From NCBI GenBank assembly GCA_027886185.1, contig WOAB01000760.1, positions 1-64,000 on the forward strand: a DNA stretch of 64,000 bases, given 5' to 3'. Below, piece by piece: positions 12,151-24,728 of this stretch. A model generated the notes under the pieces. It did not search any database and was not told the DNA's origin. It saw nothing but the letters and a program-made list of their open reading frames with translations. The DNA is from Rheum nobile (taxonomy: Eukaryota > Streptophyta > Magnoliopsida > Caryophyllales > Polygonaceae). Numbering within the stretch: position 1 is the first letter of the stretch; each line of letters begins with the position of its first letter. Position numbers and translations under genes: made by a program.

Positions 12151-12699
12151 GTCTGAATCTTACAGAACCACATAACGATGATTTAAGAACTGACTAAGAT
12201 GTTTCGGTTCATGACCAACCTCATCGCTTACAGCGAATCCAGATTGGAAAGAGAACGTACTCTGATCAAAAGTCAAGACGAGCTTTCCTAGCTGCACTAT
12301 TTACTTAGTTGCACTACTCGCCAAGGGTATATTAATCATGTGCTACGACGGCACTTATCTTATTTAATTCCAAAATGCGCATCACGTTATAGGCTTTTAA
12401 ATATATGTATCGCCATGAGGGACATATAGGACATATGTTTCGCCATGAGGGACATACTCCTGAATGGGACGAATCCCAAGATTTGTAGCACCAGCTTCGT
12501 GCCACCATCTCTATACCCGAGTATAGAGATCGGTCATGACCCACCAAATGGTCTTTGAGTTTAGAACCCTTAGCACCATTTTCATTATCAAGAAACGACT
12601 AGACCTCAATTAGTCCATCGCTCCTACGAATACTCGTGCTAACTAAACAGTTCAACACAGTAATAATCATATCAAAGCCCTCAGGCCAAAATATATATC

Positions 12700-12850
12700 T
12701 ATAATAGCGTTGTTCTAGCATATATACAACCTATTATAATATCATATTCTTTTCATATTGTTGCCCTCCTGGCAATCCTCATAAAATATATATCTATAAT
12801 AGCGTTGTTCTAACAGATATACAACCTATTATAATATCATATTTTAATCC
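12700..12850. repeat. Tandem ~85-bp duplication inside the LTR
   Basis: The phrase 'atatatatctataatagcg', then 'ttgttcta', then 'caacctattataatatcata' occurs twice in tandem; the right LTR has the same at about 18535-18690. Related single or double copies sit in the truncated plus-strand LTR near 43020-43155, so the duplication predates this insertion. Confidence 0.8.
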
Positions 12851-14116
12851 ATATTATTTATCAAAACTGTTCCCAACAAAACAGTAAATCATTTCAAATT
12901 AATTAATAATCAAACCATTGATAATTAATGGAAATATGGAATGATGAGCAAGAGCGAACCGCCACTTGCCTGGAGTAGATTCGGCGATGAATCTAGACGA
13001 GACGACTACCGAAAATATCCTTTCCAAGGATATGGCTTAAGCTTCAGAATATTCATAGCAGAGTACGAATCCACACGCGATCCATCAAATCACGTTCTAA
13101 CTAACAAATTAATTAATTATCAATTAATTTGCCTGGACGAACTTAAGGAATTAAATCCAATAAATTCTTATGATTTTAAATCATAAGAATATTAATTGAA
13201 TTTTCCTAAAGACAGATACAAATAAAAGGGAATCGAAATTATACCGCTCGATCGATCTCGGGTTAAATCTGGACTGGAAGCTTAAATGGGCTTCGGCCCA
13301 ACAGAACTTAATTAAGTGGGATGGGGCCCACTTGTCATCTTCTACCCCAATCTCCCCCGAAGCACGACAACAGTAACTCGACCACAACGACAACAATGGA
13401 GGCGGGGGAATCTCGCCGGGCTTTCGCCGCCTCGTCGCCGGGGAGGGAGTTCAGCAGGGCGGTGGTGGCGTGCAGCAACAACAGCAAGCACGGCGAAACG
13501 GCGGCACCGTAGCACAGAGGCGCCCTCGTCGGTGGTTCGCCGGAAGAAATTGGCGGAGCAGGGGGAGCTCACGACGCCGGCGGAAATGAAAGCGGCTCGT
13601 CGGAGGCGAAGGAGACGACGCCGGGAAAGAGCTGAACGAGCTCGGGAACGGGAGAGAGCATGGGACGACCATAGCTCGTGAGTGATGGTGTAGTGGCTGC
13701 TGTACCCATCGAGCTCCTTAAATAGCCCAGGGAAGAGACGTGCCCACCACGAAAAATACATGGCTAAGCTTCAGGGAGGATGTCGTGGTGCTCCGCCACC
13801 ATCGACACACAAGAGGGGGAATGAGGCTACGTGCCCAGACATGAGTTTACACGTGGCATCAATCTGAAGCTTGCGTGCAACATTGTACATGTTAAGTTTG
13901 GTATGAGTTTTAAACCCCGGAAATTATACGTTTGTATCCAAACAAATATTCTAAGTCCCAAAAATACATCGAATGTATTTTATACCACTCAGGAAATTAT
14001 TTCGGAGATCATGGATATTACAGAAAATCCAAACTCCACTGAAAGAGAAAAATTTATTGAACGAAGGATGGGAAAAATTACCCAAATATCCTTACTAAAA
14101 ATTATGGGGTATTACA

Positions 14117-14137
14117 TTACTACCCCCTTAAGAAAAG
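14117..14137 (-). other. Polypurine tract region
   Basis: Minus strand reads CTTAAGGGGGTAGTAA directly before the LTR start TGTAATACCCC. This is the expected plus-strand primer position for the nested LTR element. Confidence 0.8.
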
Positions 14138-16743
14138 TTTCGACCCCGAAACTTGCATTAAACTAATGAGGAACCTGCCTCAACATCAACTTTACTATCT
14201 GAACTTAATATCCTTAATCATAACATCATCATACAACCTTATCTCCATATAACATACCAGGTAATAATTCTTACTACCTCCACAAGATTATGTCTATCTT
14301 AGAATAATGGTCTTCCACAACCATCATTACGATATTACTACACCTTTAATAGGAGAACACACATTTCTCCTTCAATCTCCCTATAGACAAACCCAAGGTT
14401 TATACATTAACTTCTTACAACTCAGATATTAAATCTTAGTAATCTCGAATCATAACTTCCTTAATTCCTTAAAGATATCTCCCACAATTCCATTACTCAT
14501 TTATTATCGGTTTTGGCCCTTATACCAAATTCCAACTTGGGATCCTTTCGGTAATGACTTAACTTATTCCTTTAATCACTTTATAACTTGAACCTTCAAG
14601 ATTCCTTAACTTCCTTAATTCCCTTAATGGTACTCTTATACAATCCCATCATTTATCTTAAAGTAAGACTGGCCTTACGCCATCTCTAACTTAAAATCCT
14701 TACAAGAATAATTTAACACATATCTTTAAACAATTTCTAACTTAACTCCTTTAAGATTCAAGAATAATCACAATATCTTATTCCTACGTTCCTCGAAACG
14801 TATCACATAAGATATTACTCCTATTTCCTCAAAAAGAGTAATACCATAAGCCTTATAGATGACATACTCACAAGATGTCAATCCTTGAGAATTCCCAAGA
14901 GTCATAACTCTTCATCCTTTGGAAATTCCACTTATCGAGTCCAACGACTCGTACCGTCTTAAATGACTTATTTCTAATTTAAAATCCTCATATTCCTCAC
15001 ACAATCTACTATCCATCCAGGACTTAATCGCATCATTTCCTTATTTTACCTCAAACGAATCTCAAATAGATCTCCCCAAAGGATACATATGATATCGTAC
15101 ACTTCGCTTTTCCAAAAGCTTTAATCATTGGTCCTATATTGGCCATACTTATAAATCCAATCACCATAATTCTTAATTCCACAATCTTACTCAAGATTGC
15201 AATAGAGGAAACGAGTTCTTATTGAACTATTCCCTTAATCAACTTATTCATTCACAACACTTTATCTATACTAATGCCTACAACATGATTCCACTACTAG
15301 GCATTCCGGACTTTGCACTAGTCCACCTCTATATACTTCTAATGGGACAAAAATCCCAAGTACACAAGTGAGATATAACTCTTAATCTCATTAATCTCAC
15401 ATAACCTATATCTCCAAACACTAGGAATATGATGTCTCAAGAAGAAACAAATCTTTCCATAACTTCTCCCAATATCCTTATTTCCTAAAAGATACTCATA
15501 AATGAACACTTTAGGCATCAAACTCTTCTAGCATTGCCTTACGAGATCTTCCTCTGGGTTCTCATCGGAAGTTCCCTCCGGATCTTCCCTCGGATCTTCC
15601 CCCTCTCGAGGATCTTCCCCAGGGTTTTCCTCTGGATCTTCCTCTTTCTAAGGATCTTCCGCTGGATCTTCCTCCTCTAGAGGATCTTCCTTCGGATCTT
15701 CCTTCTTCTGAGGATCTTCCTCGGGATCTCCCCTAGGATTTTCCTCTCCTTGAGGATCTTCCTTAGGATCTTCCTCGGGATTTTCCTTAGAGTTCCCTTG
15801 GAAATCGCTTCCATTTAAACGTCGTTCTTACAATATTTCGTTGGCCTACCTTAACGGCTCAACGAACTCTACCATAGGTTCATCCCACGAATTCTCATAC
15901 GGATGCAAATCCCGACTGCATCGAGCATTCATCCTCCGTATTCGTTTTCTCAACAATGAATGTCAATGACTATGACATCATATTTAGACATCAAAACTCT
16001 TAAGAGTGATTCCTTAATTATCCCATATATCAATGTAATAAAATCACTTAGAATAGATCAACTTGGTAATTCTATAGATGAATTATGAACATAGAGCACA
16101 AGATTCATCTACACTAATCTCCCGAGCGTTCACACATTACTCGGAGATTACAGCACTAGGATATTAAGTACTACCAACTCAGGAAGCACATACTTGATAC
16201 CTTCGAGGGAACTACTAGGTCCTCCAACCTCGAAATACCTCTGAGAAACAGAGAAATCTAACATTACTAGAGATGATAGAATCATCTTGGCACCTTCTGA
16301 GTCCTTTCAAAAGAATAGACAAATACCTATGTCTTATAACAACAAGAAGAAATCAGTCTTTCTAGATATAGAGGTAACTCCCATACCTCTCATATCAGAC
16401 TAAAGAAGGCACGACTATGAACGGTTAAAGTTTTCATTTGAAAATTCAGAGCCTTCGGAAACATTTCAACTGAGTGATCGGTTCACAAATATTTATTTGT
16501 AAGCTTTGTTCGAAAATATTTAACCCATATCTATAGCACTCCCCAGGCCAAGCTACCCCAGCCACATCACACACCCAGCCTGGTGACAACGACCAGCAGG
16601 TGTCGATACTGGCGTCGCCTTTGAGCCTACTAGAGTTGTTGAAAATATTTTCAACCAAAACGAGTAAATGGTTCATGAAATACCAAAACCCATTTTAAAA
16701 CTTTCGGCTCTGATATTAAATCTGTTTTAAAAACAGAACTTTA
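14138..16743 (-). pseudogene. Decayed interior of the LTR element, with acidic Glu-Asp-Pro repeat
   Basis: No long open frame on either strand. At 15535-15795 the plus strand repeats 'ggatcttcc(t/c)' phrases; read on the minus strand, one frame gives runs of EEDP/KEDP-like residues broken by stops. An acidic repeat like this is compatible with a remnant of the gag-proximal part of a gypsy element, but that is inference. The rest is AT-rich text with no recognisable protease, RT, RNase H or integrase motif. Confidence 0.6.
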
Positions 16744-16755
16744 GCTCTGATACCA
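16744..16755 (-). other. Primer binding site, initiator tRNA-Met
   Basis: Reads TGGTATCAGAGC on the minus strand, four bases inside the right LTR. This 12-mer is the standard complement of the plant initiator tRNA-Met 3' end and fixes the element's orientation. Confidence 0.9.
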
Positions 16756-16759
16756 AATC

Positions 16760-19700
16760 TGTAACACCCTCAAATCTATAACCCATTTGGAAAGGTATTA
16801 CCGCCAGTGACCTCGGTTTCCACACCGAAGCCACCCCAGGCTTTACCGGTTTAAACACAAATCATAAAGAACAATTATGGTACAAAATTACCATAACTTT
16901 CATTTAAAACATAGTCGCGGAATTTCAACACAATTCCAAAGATGACAAAATACAGAGTCATTACAATACAGCGGAAGACTTAAAATAATTTACAAGAGTA
17001 TTGACCTCAGTAGTCAATGCCCAAAGATCGTAGCCTGATTAAAACATTTTCAAACACCGTTCATGTTCATAGTCGATCTAGCCTTTTTGGACCTGTATGT
17101 GGCGAAACGGACGGACGACACCACCATGATGTTGTAGATAAATAAAATACAAGGGGTTAGTCTAATGAATAGACTAAGCAAGGGCGGAAAACATTAACAA
17201 TTAATTCACACAAATGCTAACACAAGCAGTTCCACATATCAACAAATCACATCAAAGCCCTCAAGTGTTAACTAAACAGTTAAACACATCAACAAATCAT
17301 ATCAAGCCCTCGAGTGTTAACTAAACAGTTAAACTCATCAACAGATCACATCAAATCCTCAAGTGTTAACTAAACAATTAAACTCATCAACAGATCACAT
17401 CAAATCCTCAAGTGTTAACTAAACAGTTAAACACATCAACAAATCATATCAAAGCCTCAAGTGTTAACTAAACAGTTAAACACATCAACAAATCACATCA
17501 AAGCCTCAAGTGTTAACTTAAACAGTTAAACACATCAACAGATCACATCAAGCCCTCGAGTGTTAACTAAACAGTTAAACTCATCAACAGATCACATCAA
17601 GCCCTCGAGTGTTAACTAAACAGTTAAACTCATCAACAGATCACATCAAATCCTCAAGTGTTAACTAAACTGTTAAACTCATCAACAGATCACATCAAGC
17701 CCTCGAGTGTTAACTAAACAGTTAAACTCATCAACAGATCACATCAAATCCTCGAGTGTTAACTAAACAGTTAAACTCATCAACAGATCACATCAAGCCC
17801 TCGAGTGTTAACTAAACAGTTAAACTCATCAACAGATCACATCAAATCCTCAAGTGTTAACTAAACAGTTAAACACATCAACAAATCATATCAAAGCCTC
17901 AAGTGTTAACTAAACAGTTAAACGCATTAACAAATCACATCAAAGCCTCAAGTGTTAACTAAACAGTTAAACACATCAATAAATCACATCAAAGTCTGAA
18001 TCTTACAGAACCACATAACGATGATTTAAGAACTGACTAAGATGTTTCGGTTCACGACCAACCTCATCGCTTACAGCGAATCCAGATTGGAAAGAGAACG
18101 TACTCTGATCAAAAGTCAAGACGAGCTTTCCTAGCTGCACTATTTACTTAGTTGCACTACTCGCCAAGGGTATATTAATCATGTGCTACGACGACACTTA
18201 TCTTATTTAATTCCAAAACGCGCATCACGTTATAGGCTTTTAAATATATGTATCGCCATGAGGGACATATAGGACATATGTTTTGCCATGAGGGACATAC
18301 TCCTGAATGGGACGAATCCCAAGATTTGTAGCACCAGCTTCGTGCCACCATCTCTATACCCGAGTATAGAGATCGGTCATGACCCACCAAATGGTCTTTG
18401 AGTTTAGAACCCTTAGCACCATTTTCATTATCAAGAAACGACTAGACCTCAATTAGTCCATCGCTCCTACGAATACTCGTGCTAACTAAACAGTTCAACA
18501 CAGTAATAATCATATCAAAGCCCTCAGGCCAAAATATATATCTATAATAGCGTTGTTCTAGCATATATACAACCTATTATAATATCATATTCTTTTCATA
18601 TTGTTGCCCTCCTGGCAATCCTCATAAAATATATATCTATAATAGCGTTGTTCTAACAGATATACAACCTATTATAATATCATATTTTAATCCATATTAT
18701 TTATCAAAATTGTTCCCAACAAAACAGTAAATCATTCCAAATTAATTAATAATCAAACCATTGATAATTAATGGAAATATGGAATGATGAGCAAGAGCGA
18801 ACCGCCACTTGCCTGGAGTAGATTCGGCGATGAATCTAGACGAGATGACTACCGAAAATATCCTTTCCAAGGATATGGCTTAAGCTTCAGAATATTCATA
18901 GCAGAGTACGAATCCACACGCGATCCATCAAATCACGTTCTAACTAACAAATTAATTAATTATCAATTAATTTGCCTGGACGAACTTAAGGAATTAAATC
19001 CAATAAATTCTTATGATTTTAAATCATAAGAATATTAATAGAATTTTCCTAAAGACAGATACGGATAAAAGGGAATTGAAATTATACCGCTCGATCGATC
19101 TCGGGTTAAATCTGGACTGGAAGCTTAAATGGGCTTCAGCCCAACAGAACTTAATTAAGTGGGATGGGGCCCACTTGTCATCTTCTACCCCAATCTCCCC
19201 CGAAGCACGACAACAGTAACTCGACCACAACGACAACAATGGAGGCGGGGGAATCTCGCCGGGCTTTCGCCGCCTCGTCGCCGGGGAGGGAGTTCAGCAG
19301 GGCGGTGGTGGCGTGCAGCAACAACAGCAAGCACGGCGAAACGGCGGCACCGTAGCACAGAGGCACCCTCGTCGGTGGTTCGCCGGAAGAAATTGGCGGA
19401 GCAGGGGGAGCTCACGACGCCGGCGGAAATGAAAGCGGCTCGTCGGAGGCGAAGGAGACGATGCCGGGAAAGAGCTGAACGAGCTCGGGAACGGGAGAGA
19501 GCATGGGATGACCATAGCTCGGGAGTGATGGTGTAGTGGCTGCTGCACCCATCGAGCTCCTTAAATAGCCCAGGGAAGAGACGTGCCCACCACGAAAAAT
19601 ACATGGCTAAGCTTCAGGGAGGATGTCGCGGTGCTCAGCCACCATCGACACACAAGAGGGGGAATGAGGCTACGTGCCCAGACAGGAGTTTACACGTGGC

Positions 19701-19959
19701 ATCAATCTGAAGCTTGCGTGCAACATTGTACATGTTAAGTTTGGTATGAGTTTTAAACCCCGGAAATTATACGTTTGTATCCAAACAAATATTCTAAGTC
19801 CCAAAAATACATCGAATGTATTTTATACCACTCAGGAAATTATTTCGGAGATCATGGATATTACAGAAAATCCAAACTCCACTGAAAGCGAAACATTTAT
19901 TGAACGAAGGATGGGAAAAATTACCCAAATATCCTTACTAAAAATTATGGGGTATTACA
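16760..19959 (-). repeat. LTR (5' LTR in element sense), 3200 bp
   Basis: Partner of 10966-14116, with only scattered base changes by eye. TATA-type box at 19567-19561 on the minus strand. Adjoins the primer binding site. The near identity implies a recent insertion. Confidence 0.92.
17233..17995. repeat. 49-bp tandem array, about 15 units (right LTR)
   Basis: Same array as in the left LTR with one unit more, which accounts for the whole length difference between the LTRs. The order of 'tcctcaag' and 'ccctcgag' variants largely matches the left array. Confidence 0.93.
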
Positions 19960-19964
19960 ATCAC

Positions 19965-21780
19965 TAATATCTAAAAGCATGAGTTGTGCTCCTCTTAATT
20001 TTAAATGTCTTGGTATTATGTGGGTTAGTCCTCATCATGCCACGTTAGCTTTGTTGCGTGTCCAAATTACAAGAGCTTGTTTTGGTTTGACATCATTTTT
20101 TATTTCTCTTTTTCTCATTTTAATTTGTGGTTGTGCCATGTGTTATTTGCTTGCATGCGTTAGACCGACTTGGATATTTAGAAGTAATAAATACCTAGGT
20201 TTGTGCACCCATATTTTACCACATAGTGGATCTTTCTCTCACCATTGTTCTATAGCTCAATGATTTGCATTAAGATATTTGCAGGCGTAAACATTTATAT
20301 GTGGATGGTTAATTTAATTGAAGGAAGGTTAATTTAATTGATCCCCAAATTAGAGCACGATGAATTCCCCACGAAAGTCGTTTGATTCCCTTGGTGATTA
20401 TTTAACACGTTTCAGAGGTGGTTCACTGTCCTCGAGACCTCCCATGAAATGCCAAACTCAACCCATGTATTTCCTATAGCAGGAAAGGAAGCAATTATGG
20501 TATTGACTTCACGTACCCAACTTCCTTACAACAAGTGCAAAATCCATTTCTAAATACCACCATATGGGGATTCAAACCAGCACAATCTAATTACATTGCC
20601 AAGTTCAAGAAACACTTGAAGCAAGCAATGATCACCATAAAAGCCATAAAAACCACTAGCTGGAAAGTAATAACTCCGATAACTAATCACAAACCGACAA
20701 ATCACGTAATCAGATTTAGATACCCCTAATTTTAATCAGAAGAAATTTATCAAAACCTAATTTAAAGAAAGCCTTAATCAGAAACAGAAACAATTTCACC
20801 ACAATCCGAACTTCAGAAGCGCTAATTCGAAGCTGAACATTTCATCTAATCCTAATATCAAAAGAGAACCAATCCAATTCCAAATCTATAGGTATTTAGA
20901 TGCTTAAAGCAGAATTTCAGGAAACATTTTCCTAACATCTAAACAAGGATCTCATGTATAAACCAAATATATCATAGATAAGAAGAATTAATTACTTCTT
21001 GATGTGTGTTTGAATCTTCCTGAAATGGGGAGATTAGATCCTCAAATGTTACTCCTCTAGTTGGTCCACTCGACTATGGATCTGGATCGCCTAGAGCTCG
21101 ATTGCTAGAACGAGGAACGAAGGCGAACGATGGAGAACTCAACCCATGTATTTCCTATAGCAGGAAAGGAAGCAATTATGGTATTGACTTCACGTACCCA
21201 ACTTCCTTACAACAAGTGCAAAATCCATTTCTAAATACCACCATATGGGGATTCAAACCAGCACAATCTAATTACATTGCCAAGTTCAAGAAACACTTAA
21301 AGCAAGCAATGATCACCATAAAAGCCATAAAAACCACTAGCTGGAAAGTAATAACTCCGGTAACTAATCACAAATCGACAAATCACGTAATTAGATCTAG
21401 AAACCCCCTCCTTTTATATTGTCATGTGTAGATATCTTATTTCCTAAATAAGTATATCTCTTATTATTAATAATAACTCTTTATTATTAACAAACCTTAT
21501 CTCCCAAGTTATATCATATATAACTTTATATCATATACCTTATATAATATGTCTCCCATTTAAACTGATTCAGTCCAAACTCTAAGGGTGTGACCTCGTA
21601 GGACCCGGTAACAATAGCAATAGACTTTATGAGATACTTTATAACATATAGTCTATAAATCATAGTTGACTTGTAGCAAAGCACTATGACTACCTAAAAT
21701 CACCGGATTAAATATCTCCATAAATGGTCCAACTTCATAATCAGTAATTGCACCTTTGATTAAAGGACACAATTCCTTCA
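19965..21780. repeat. Helitron-like copy A, tandem unit 1
   Basis: Together with 10754-10965 (before the LTR insertion) this forms one unit that is repeated at 21781-23600. It differs by an extra internal duplication: 20457-20715 recurs at 21136-21392 (starting 'aactcaacccatgtatttcc'). Open frames such as 19979-20263 are not kept in the copy at 56.6 kb, which has an early stop, so I do not call genes here. Confidence 0.8.
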
Positions 21781-23610
21781 CCATAAGGCCTAAATTGTTC
21801 ACTAAGTCAAGAATCAATCATGGAACTTTTAGATGATGCTACACGAGGCTACGTGAGGCAATTCCGGCAAGGAGGACCTTGGACCCCGGTGCATCTGAGG
21901 TACAATAGATGGGTGATATCATCCTTCCACGAAGAAATAGAAAAATGGAATAGGTCGGATAATTAGTCAATTTTGATTTAGTATCATATCACTAATATCT
22001 AAAAGCATGAGTTGTGCTTCTCTTAATTTTAAATGTCTTGGTATTATATTGGTTAGTCCTCATCATGCCACGTTAGCTTTGTTGCGTGTCCAAATTACAA
22101 GAGCTTGTTTTGGTTTGACATCATTTTTTATTTCTCTTTTTCTCATTTTAATTTGTGGTTGTGCCATGTGTTATTTTCTTGCATGCCTTAGACCGACTTG
22201 GATATTTAAAAGTAATAAATACCTAGGTTTGTGCACCCATATTTTACCACATAGTGGATCTTTCTCTCACCATTGTTCTATATCTCAATGATTTGCATTA
22301 AGATATTTGCAGGCGTAAACATTTATATGTGGATGGTTAATTTAATTGAAGGAAGGTTAATTTAATTGATCCCTAAATTAGAGCACGATGAATTCCCCAA
22401 GAAAGTCGTTTGATTCCCTTGGTGATTCTTTAACACGTTTCAGAGGTGGTTCACTGTCCTCGAGACCTCCCATGAAATGCCAAACTCAACCCATGTATTT
22501 CCTATAGCAGGAAAGGAAGCAATTATGGTATTGACTTCACGTACCCAACTTCCTTACAACAAGTGCAAAATCCATTTCTAAATACCACCATATGGGGATT
22601 CAAACCAGCACAATCTAATTACATTGCCAAGTTCAAGTAACACTTGAAGCAAGCAATGATCACCATAAAAGCCATAAAAACCACTAGCTGGAAAGTAATA
22701 ACTCCGGTAACTAATCACAAACCGACAAATCACGTAATCAGATTTAGATACCCCTAATTTTAATCAGAAGAAATTTATCAAAACCTAATTTAAAGAAAGC
22801 CTTAATCAGAAACAGAAACAATTTCACCACAATCCGAACTTCAGAAGCGCTAATTCGAAGCTGAACATTTCATCTAATCCTAATATCAAAAGAGAACCAA
22901 TCCAATTCCAAATCTGTAGGTATTTATATGCTTAAAGTGGAATTTCAGGAAACGTTTTCCTAACATCTAAACAAGGATCTCATGTATAAACCAAATATAT
23001 CATAGATAAGAAGAATTAATTACTTCTTGATGTGTGTTTGAATCTTCCTGAAATGGAGAGATTAGATCCTCAAATGTGACTCCTCTAGTTGGTCCACCCG
23101 ACTATGGATCTGGATCGCCTAGAGCTCGATTGCTAGAACGAGGAACAAAGGCGAACGAGGGAGAACTCCACGGAGAGGGGCAACCGTGTGGTTGTGTATG
23201 TTGGTTAGGATTTTCTCCTTAAAAGCTCTCCTTTTATAATACCATATGTAAATATATTATTTCCTAAATTAATATATCTTTTATTATCAATAATAACTCT
23301 TTATTACTAACAAGCCTTATCTTCCAAATTATATCATATATAACTTTATATCATATACTTTATATAATATGTCTCCCAATAAACTGATCCAGTCCATAAA
23401 CTCTAAGGGTACGACCTCGTATGACCCGATAATAATAGCAATAGACTTTATAACATATAGTCCATAAATCATAGTTGACTTCTAGCAAAACACTATGACT
23501 ACCTAAGATAACCGGATTATGAATCTCCATAAATGGTCTCACTTCATAATTAGTAATTGCACATTTGATTAAAGGACATGTTAGGCAAAAATTGTTAAAA
23601 GAAAACAACA
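21781..23610. repeat. Helitron-like copy A, tandem unit 2
   Basis: Begins 'ccataaggcctaaattgttc' like 10754 and continues through the same ~1.8 kb to the AT-rich 'ttatataatatgtctccca' text. A related text is present once in copy B (56376-58200). The right part (about 23215-23600) resembles the flank of a Copia-type LTR element, but no paired LTR or PBS was found. Confidence 0.8.
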
Positions 23611-23799
23611 ATGCACAAACACATCTTATTTAGTTTTTTTAAGTTCGACCCTTATCTGTATATCCTTACAATTCCAATAACATAGATACGTTGGGGATTT
23701 TAGGTTTGTTTTATGATTTGGGCTGTACCTGAATTATGGCGGGTTGCCTACGTACCTTCTTAGGAAGGATCAAGCCTTATGTACACTACTACAAAAAAC

Positions 23800-24260
23800 G
23801 CTTTTTAGCCCGAGCGTTTTCCATTATATAGCCCGGATTTAGCTAAAAAGGGTCCGGGCTAATGGTTGGTGTGATAATAGACCAAATAGCTCGGACCCAT
23901 TGTCACACGCCCAAGCTATAATCTTCACATAATTTCCCGGTTGAACTTCACTTAATAGCCCGGATGTGTTTAATACACGTCCGGGCTAAAAAGTCCAAAA
24001 TTTTCAAGTTGAACTTCACTTAATAGCCCGGATGTGTATAATACATGTCCGGGCTAAAAAGTCCAAAATTTTGAAGTTGAACTTCACTTAATAACCCGGG
24101 CTTGTACAATACATGTCCGGGCTAAAAAGTCCAAATTTTCCAATTTAATTTTTTCTCCTGTCCGGGCTGTATGTTTTTCATATCCGGGATAAAAGGTTTG
24201 TCCTAATAGGCATATATAGCTCGGACTTATAATGTTCGGGCTATATAGTATTAAATTATT
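23800..24260. repeat. Left subterminal repeat region of CACTA copy A
   Basis: Three ~67-bp tandem units of 'ttcacttaatagcccggatg', a short core and 'gtccgggctaaaaagtccaa', each able to form a TAGCCCGGA/TCCGGGCTA hairpin, with further single motifs on both sides. Such subterminal arrays are typical transposase-binding regions of CACTA elements. Confidence 0.88.
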
Positions 24261-24728
24261 TTCCCGCAAATATTTAATAAATATTGCCTATTTGAATACG
24301 TACCCTGTATTTTGCTGTATTGTACCAATATTTAACTCACACTAGAGAATATAAACATTTATAATTGATAGCCAGATAGTATATATAGATCCAAAACACT
24401 TGAGTTACAATATCATTCTTCATATAATTTAGCAAAGGACTCCCAAAACAAGTTCACAACTTAACCCATATTGAAAGAAAACAAGTGATATATTCTACGC
24501 CTTCTAGCAATACCACTTGTGATTCTTCATCTCTATTGACAACTTTCCATTCGACAAACACGCCTGCATGACAATCCTTTACGCAATCAGCTAATATATA
24601 TCAACTTCCTACAATGCTTTGCAGAAATTAAAGAACAAAAATATATATATCAAACAAAAAGTAGAATGACTTATTAGGTGTTATTAATAAATTCAAACTA
24701 CAAGCAATAGGTAAATAGAACTTCATAC

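Larger units (their letters stand above)
10966..14116 (-). repeat. LTR (3' LTR in element sense), 3151 bp
   Basis: Bounded by TG..CA when read on either strand. Contains a TATA-type box (TATTTAA, 13724-13718 on the minus strand) about 390 bp from the LTR start, a GC-rich leader-like stretch (13316-13690), a conserved block (12941-12990) and a 49-bp tandem array. The 49-bp length difference from its partner LTR equals one array unit. Confidence 0.92.
10966..19959 (-). mobile_element. Large non-autonomous LTR retrotransposon (Tekay/Del-like)
   Basis: Two near-identical LTRs (10966-14116 and 16760-19959) flank a 2.6-kb interior; both sides carry the 5-bp target duplication ATCAC (10961-10965, 19960-19964). 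Orientation is minus: next to the right LTR is TGGTATCAGAGC read on the minus strand, a site for initiator tRNA-Met, and next to the left LTR is the purine tract CTTAAGGGGGTAG. In element sense the LTRs run TGTAATACCCC...GGGTGTTACA. The interior has no gag-pol frame, only a decayed acidic repeat. It is therefore a passenger needing proteins from a related chromovirus. The family name rests on PBS, purine-tract context and LTR similarity to neighbours that sit beside Tekay-type RT. Confidence 0.9.

Noticed and set aside
12941..13186. 81-residue frame identical at 18784-19029
   Set aside because: Identity is LTR identity. The conserved block inside it reads better as an RNA signal on the opposite (element sense) strand.
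13316..13761. Overlapping long frames on both strands in the GC-rich part of the LTR, repeated at 19159-19604
   Set aside because: Present twice only because the LTR is duplicated. Both strands are open at once, as expected of GC-rich sequence, with no domain and no initiation context after the LTR promoter.
20535..21431. 64-109 residue frames starting MQNPFLNTTIWGFKP
   Set aside because: Conserved only as part of the duplicated units, and broken by a stop in the third copy (22637). No family recognised.
19979..22291. 94-residue hydrophobic frame at 19979 and 22007, shorter at 56665
   Set aside because: Copy B has a stop near the start, and the frame has no known domain. Likely chance opening in AT-rich repeat.
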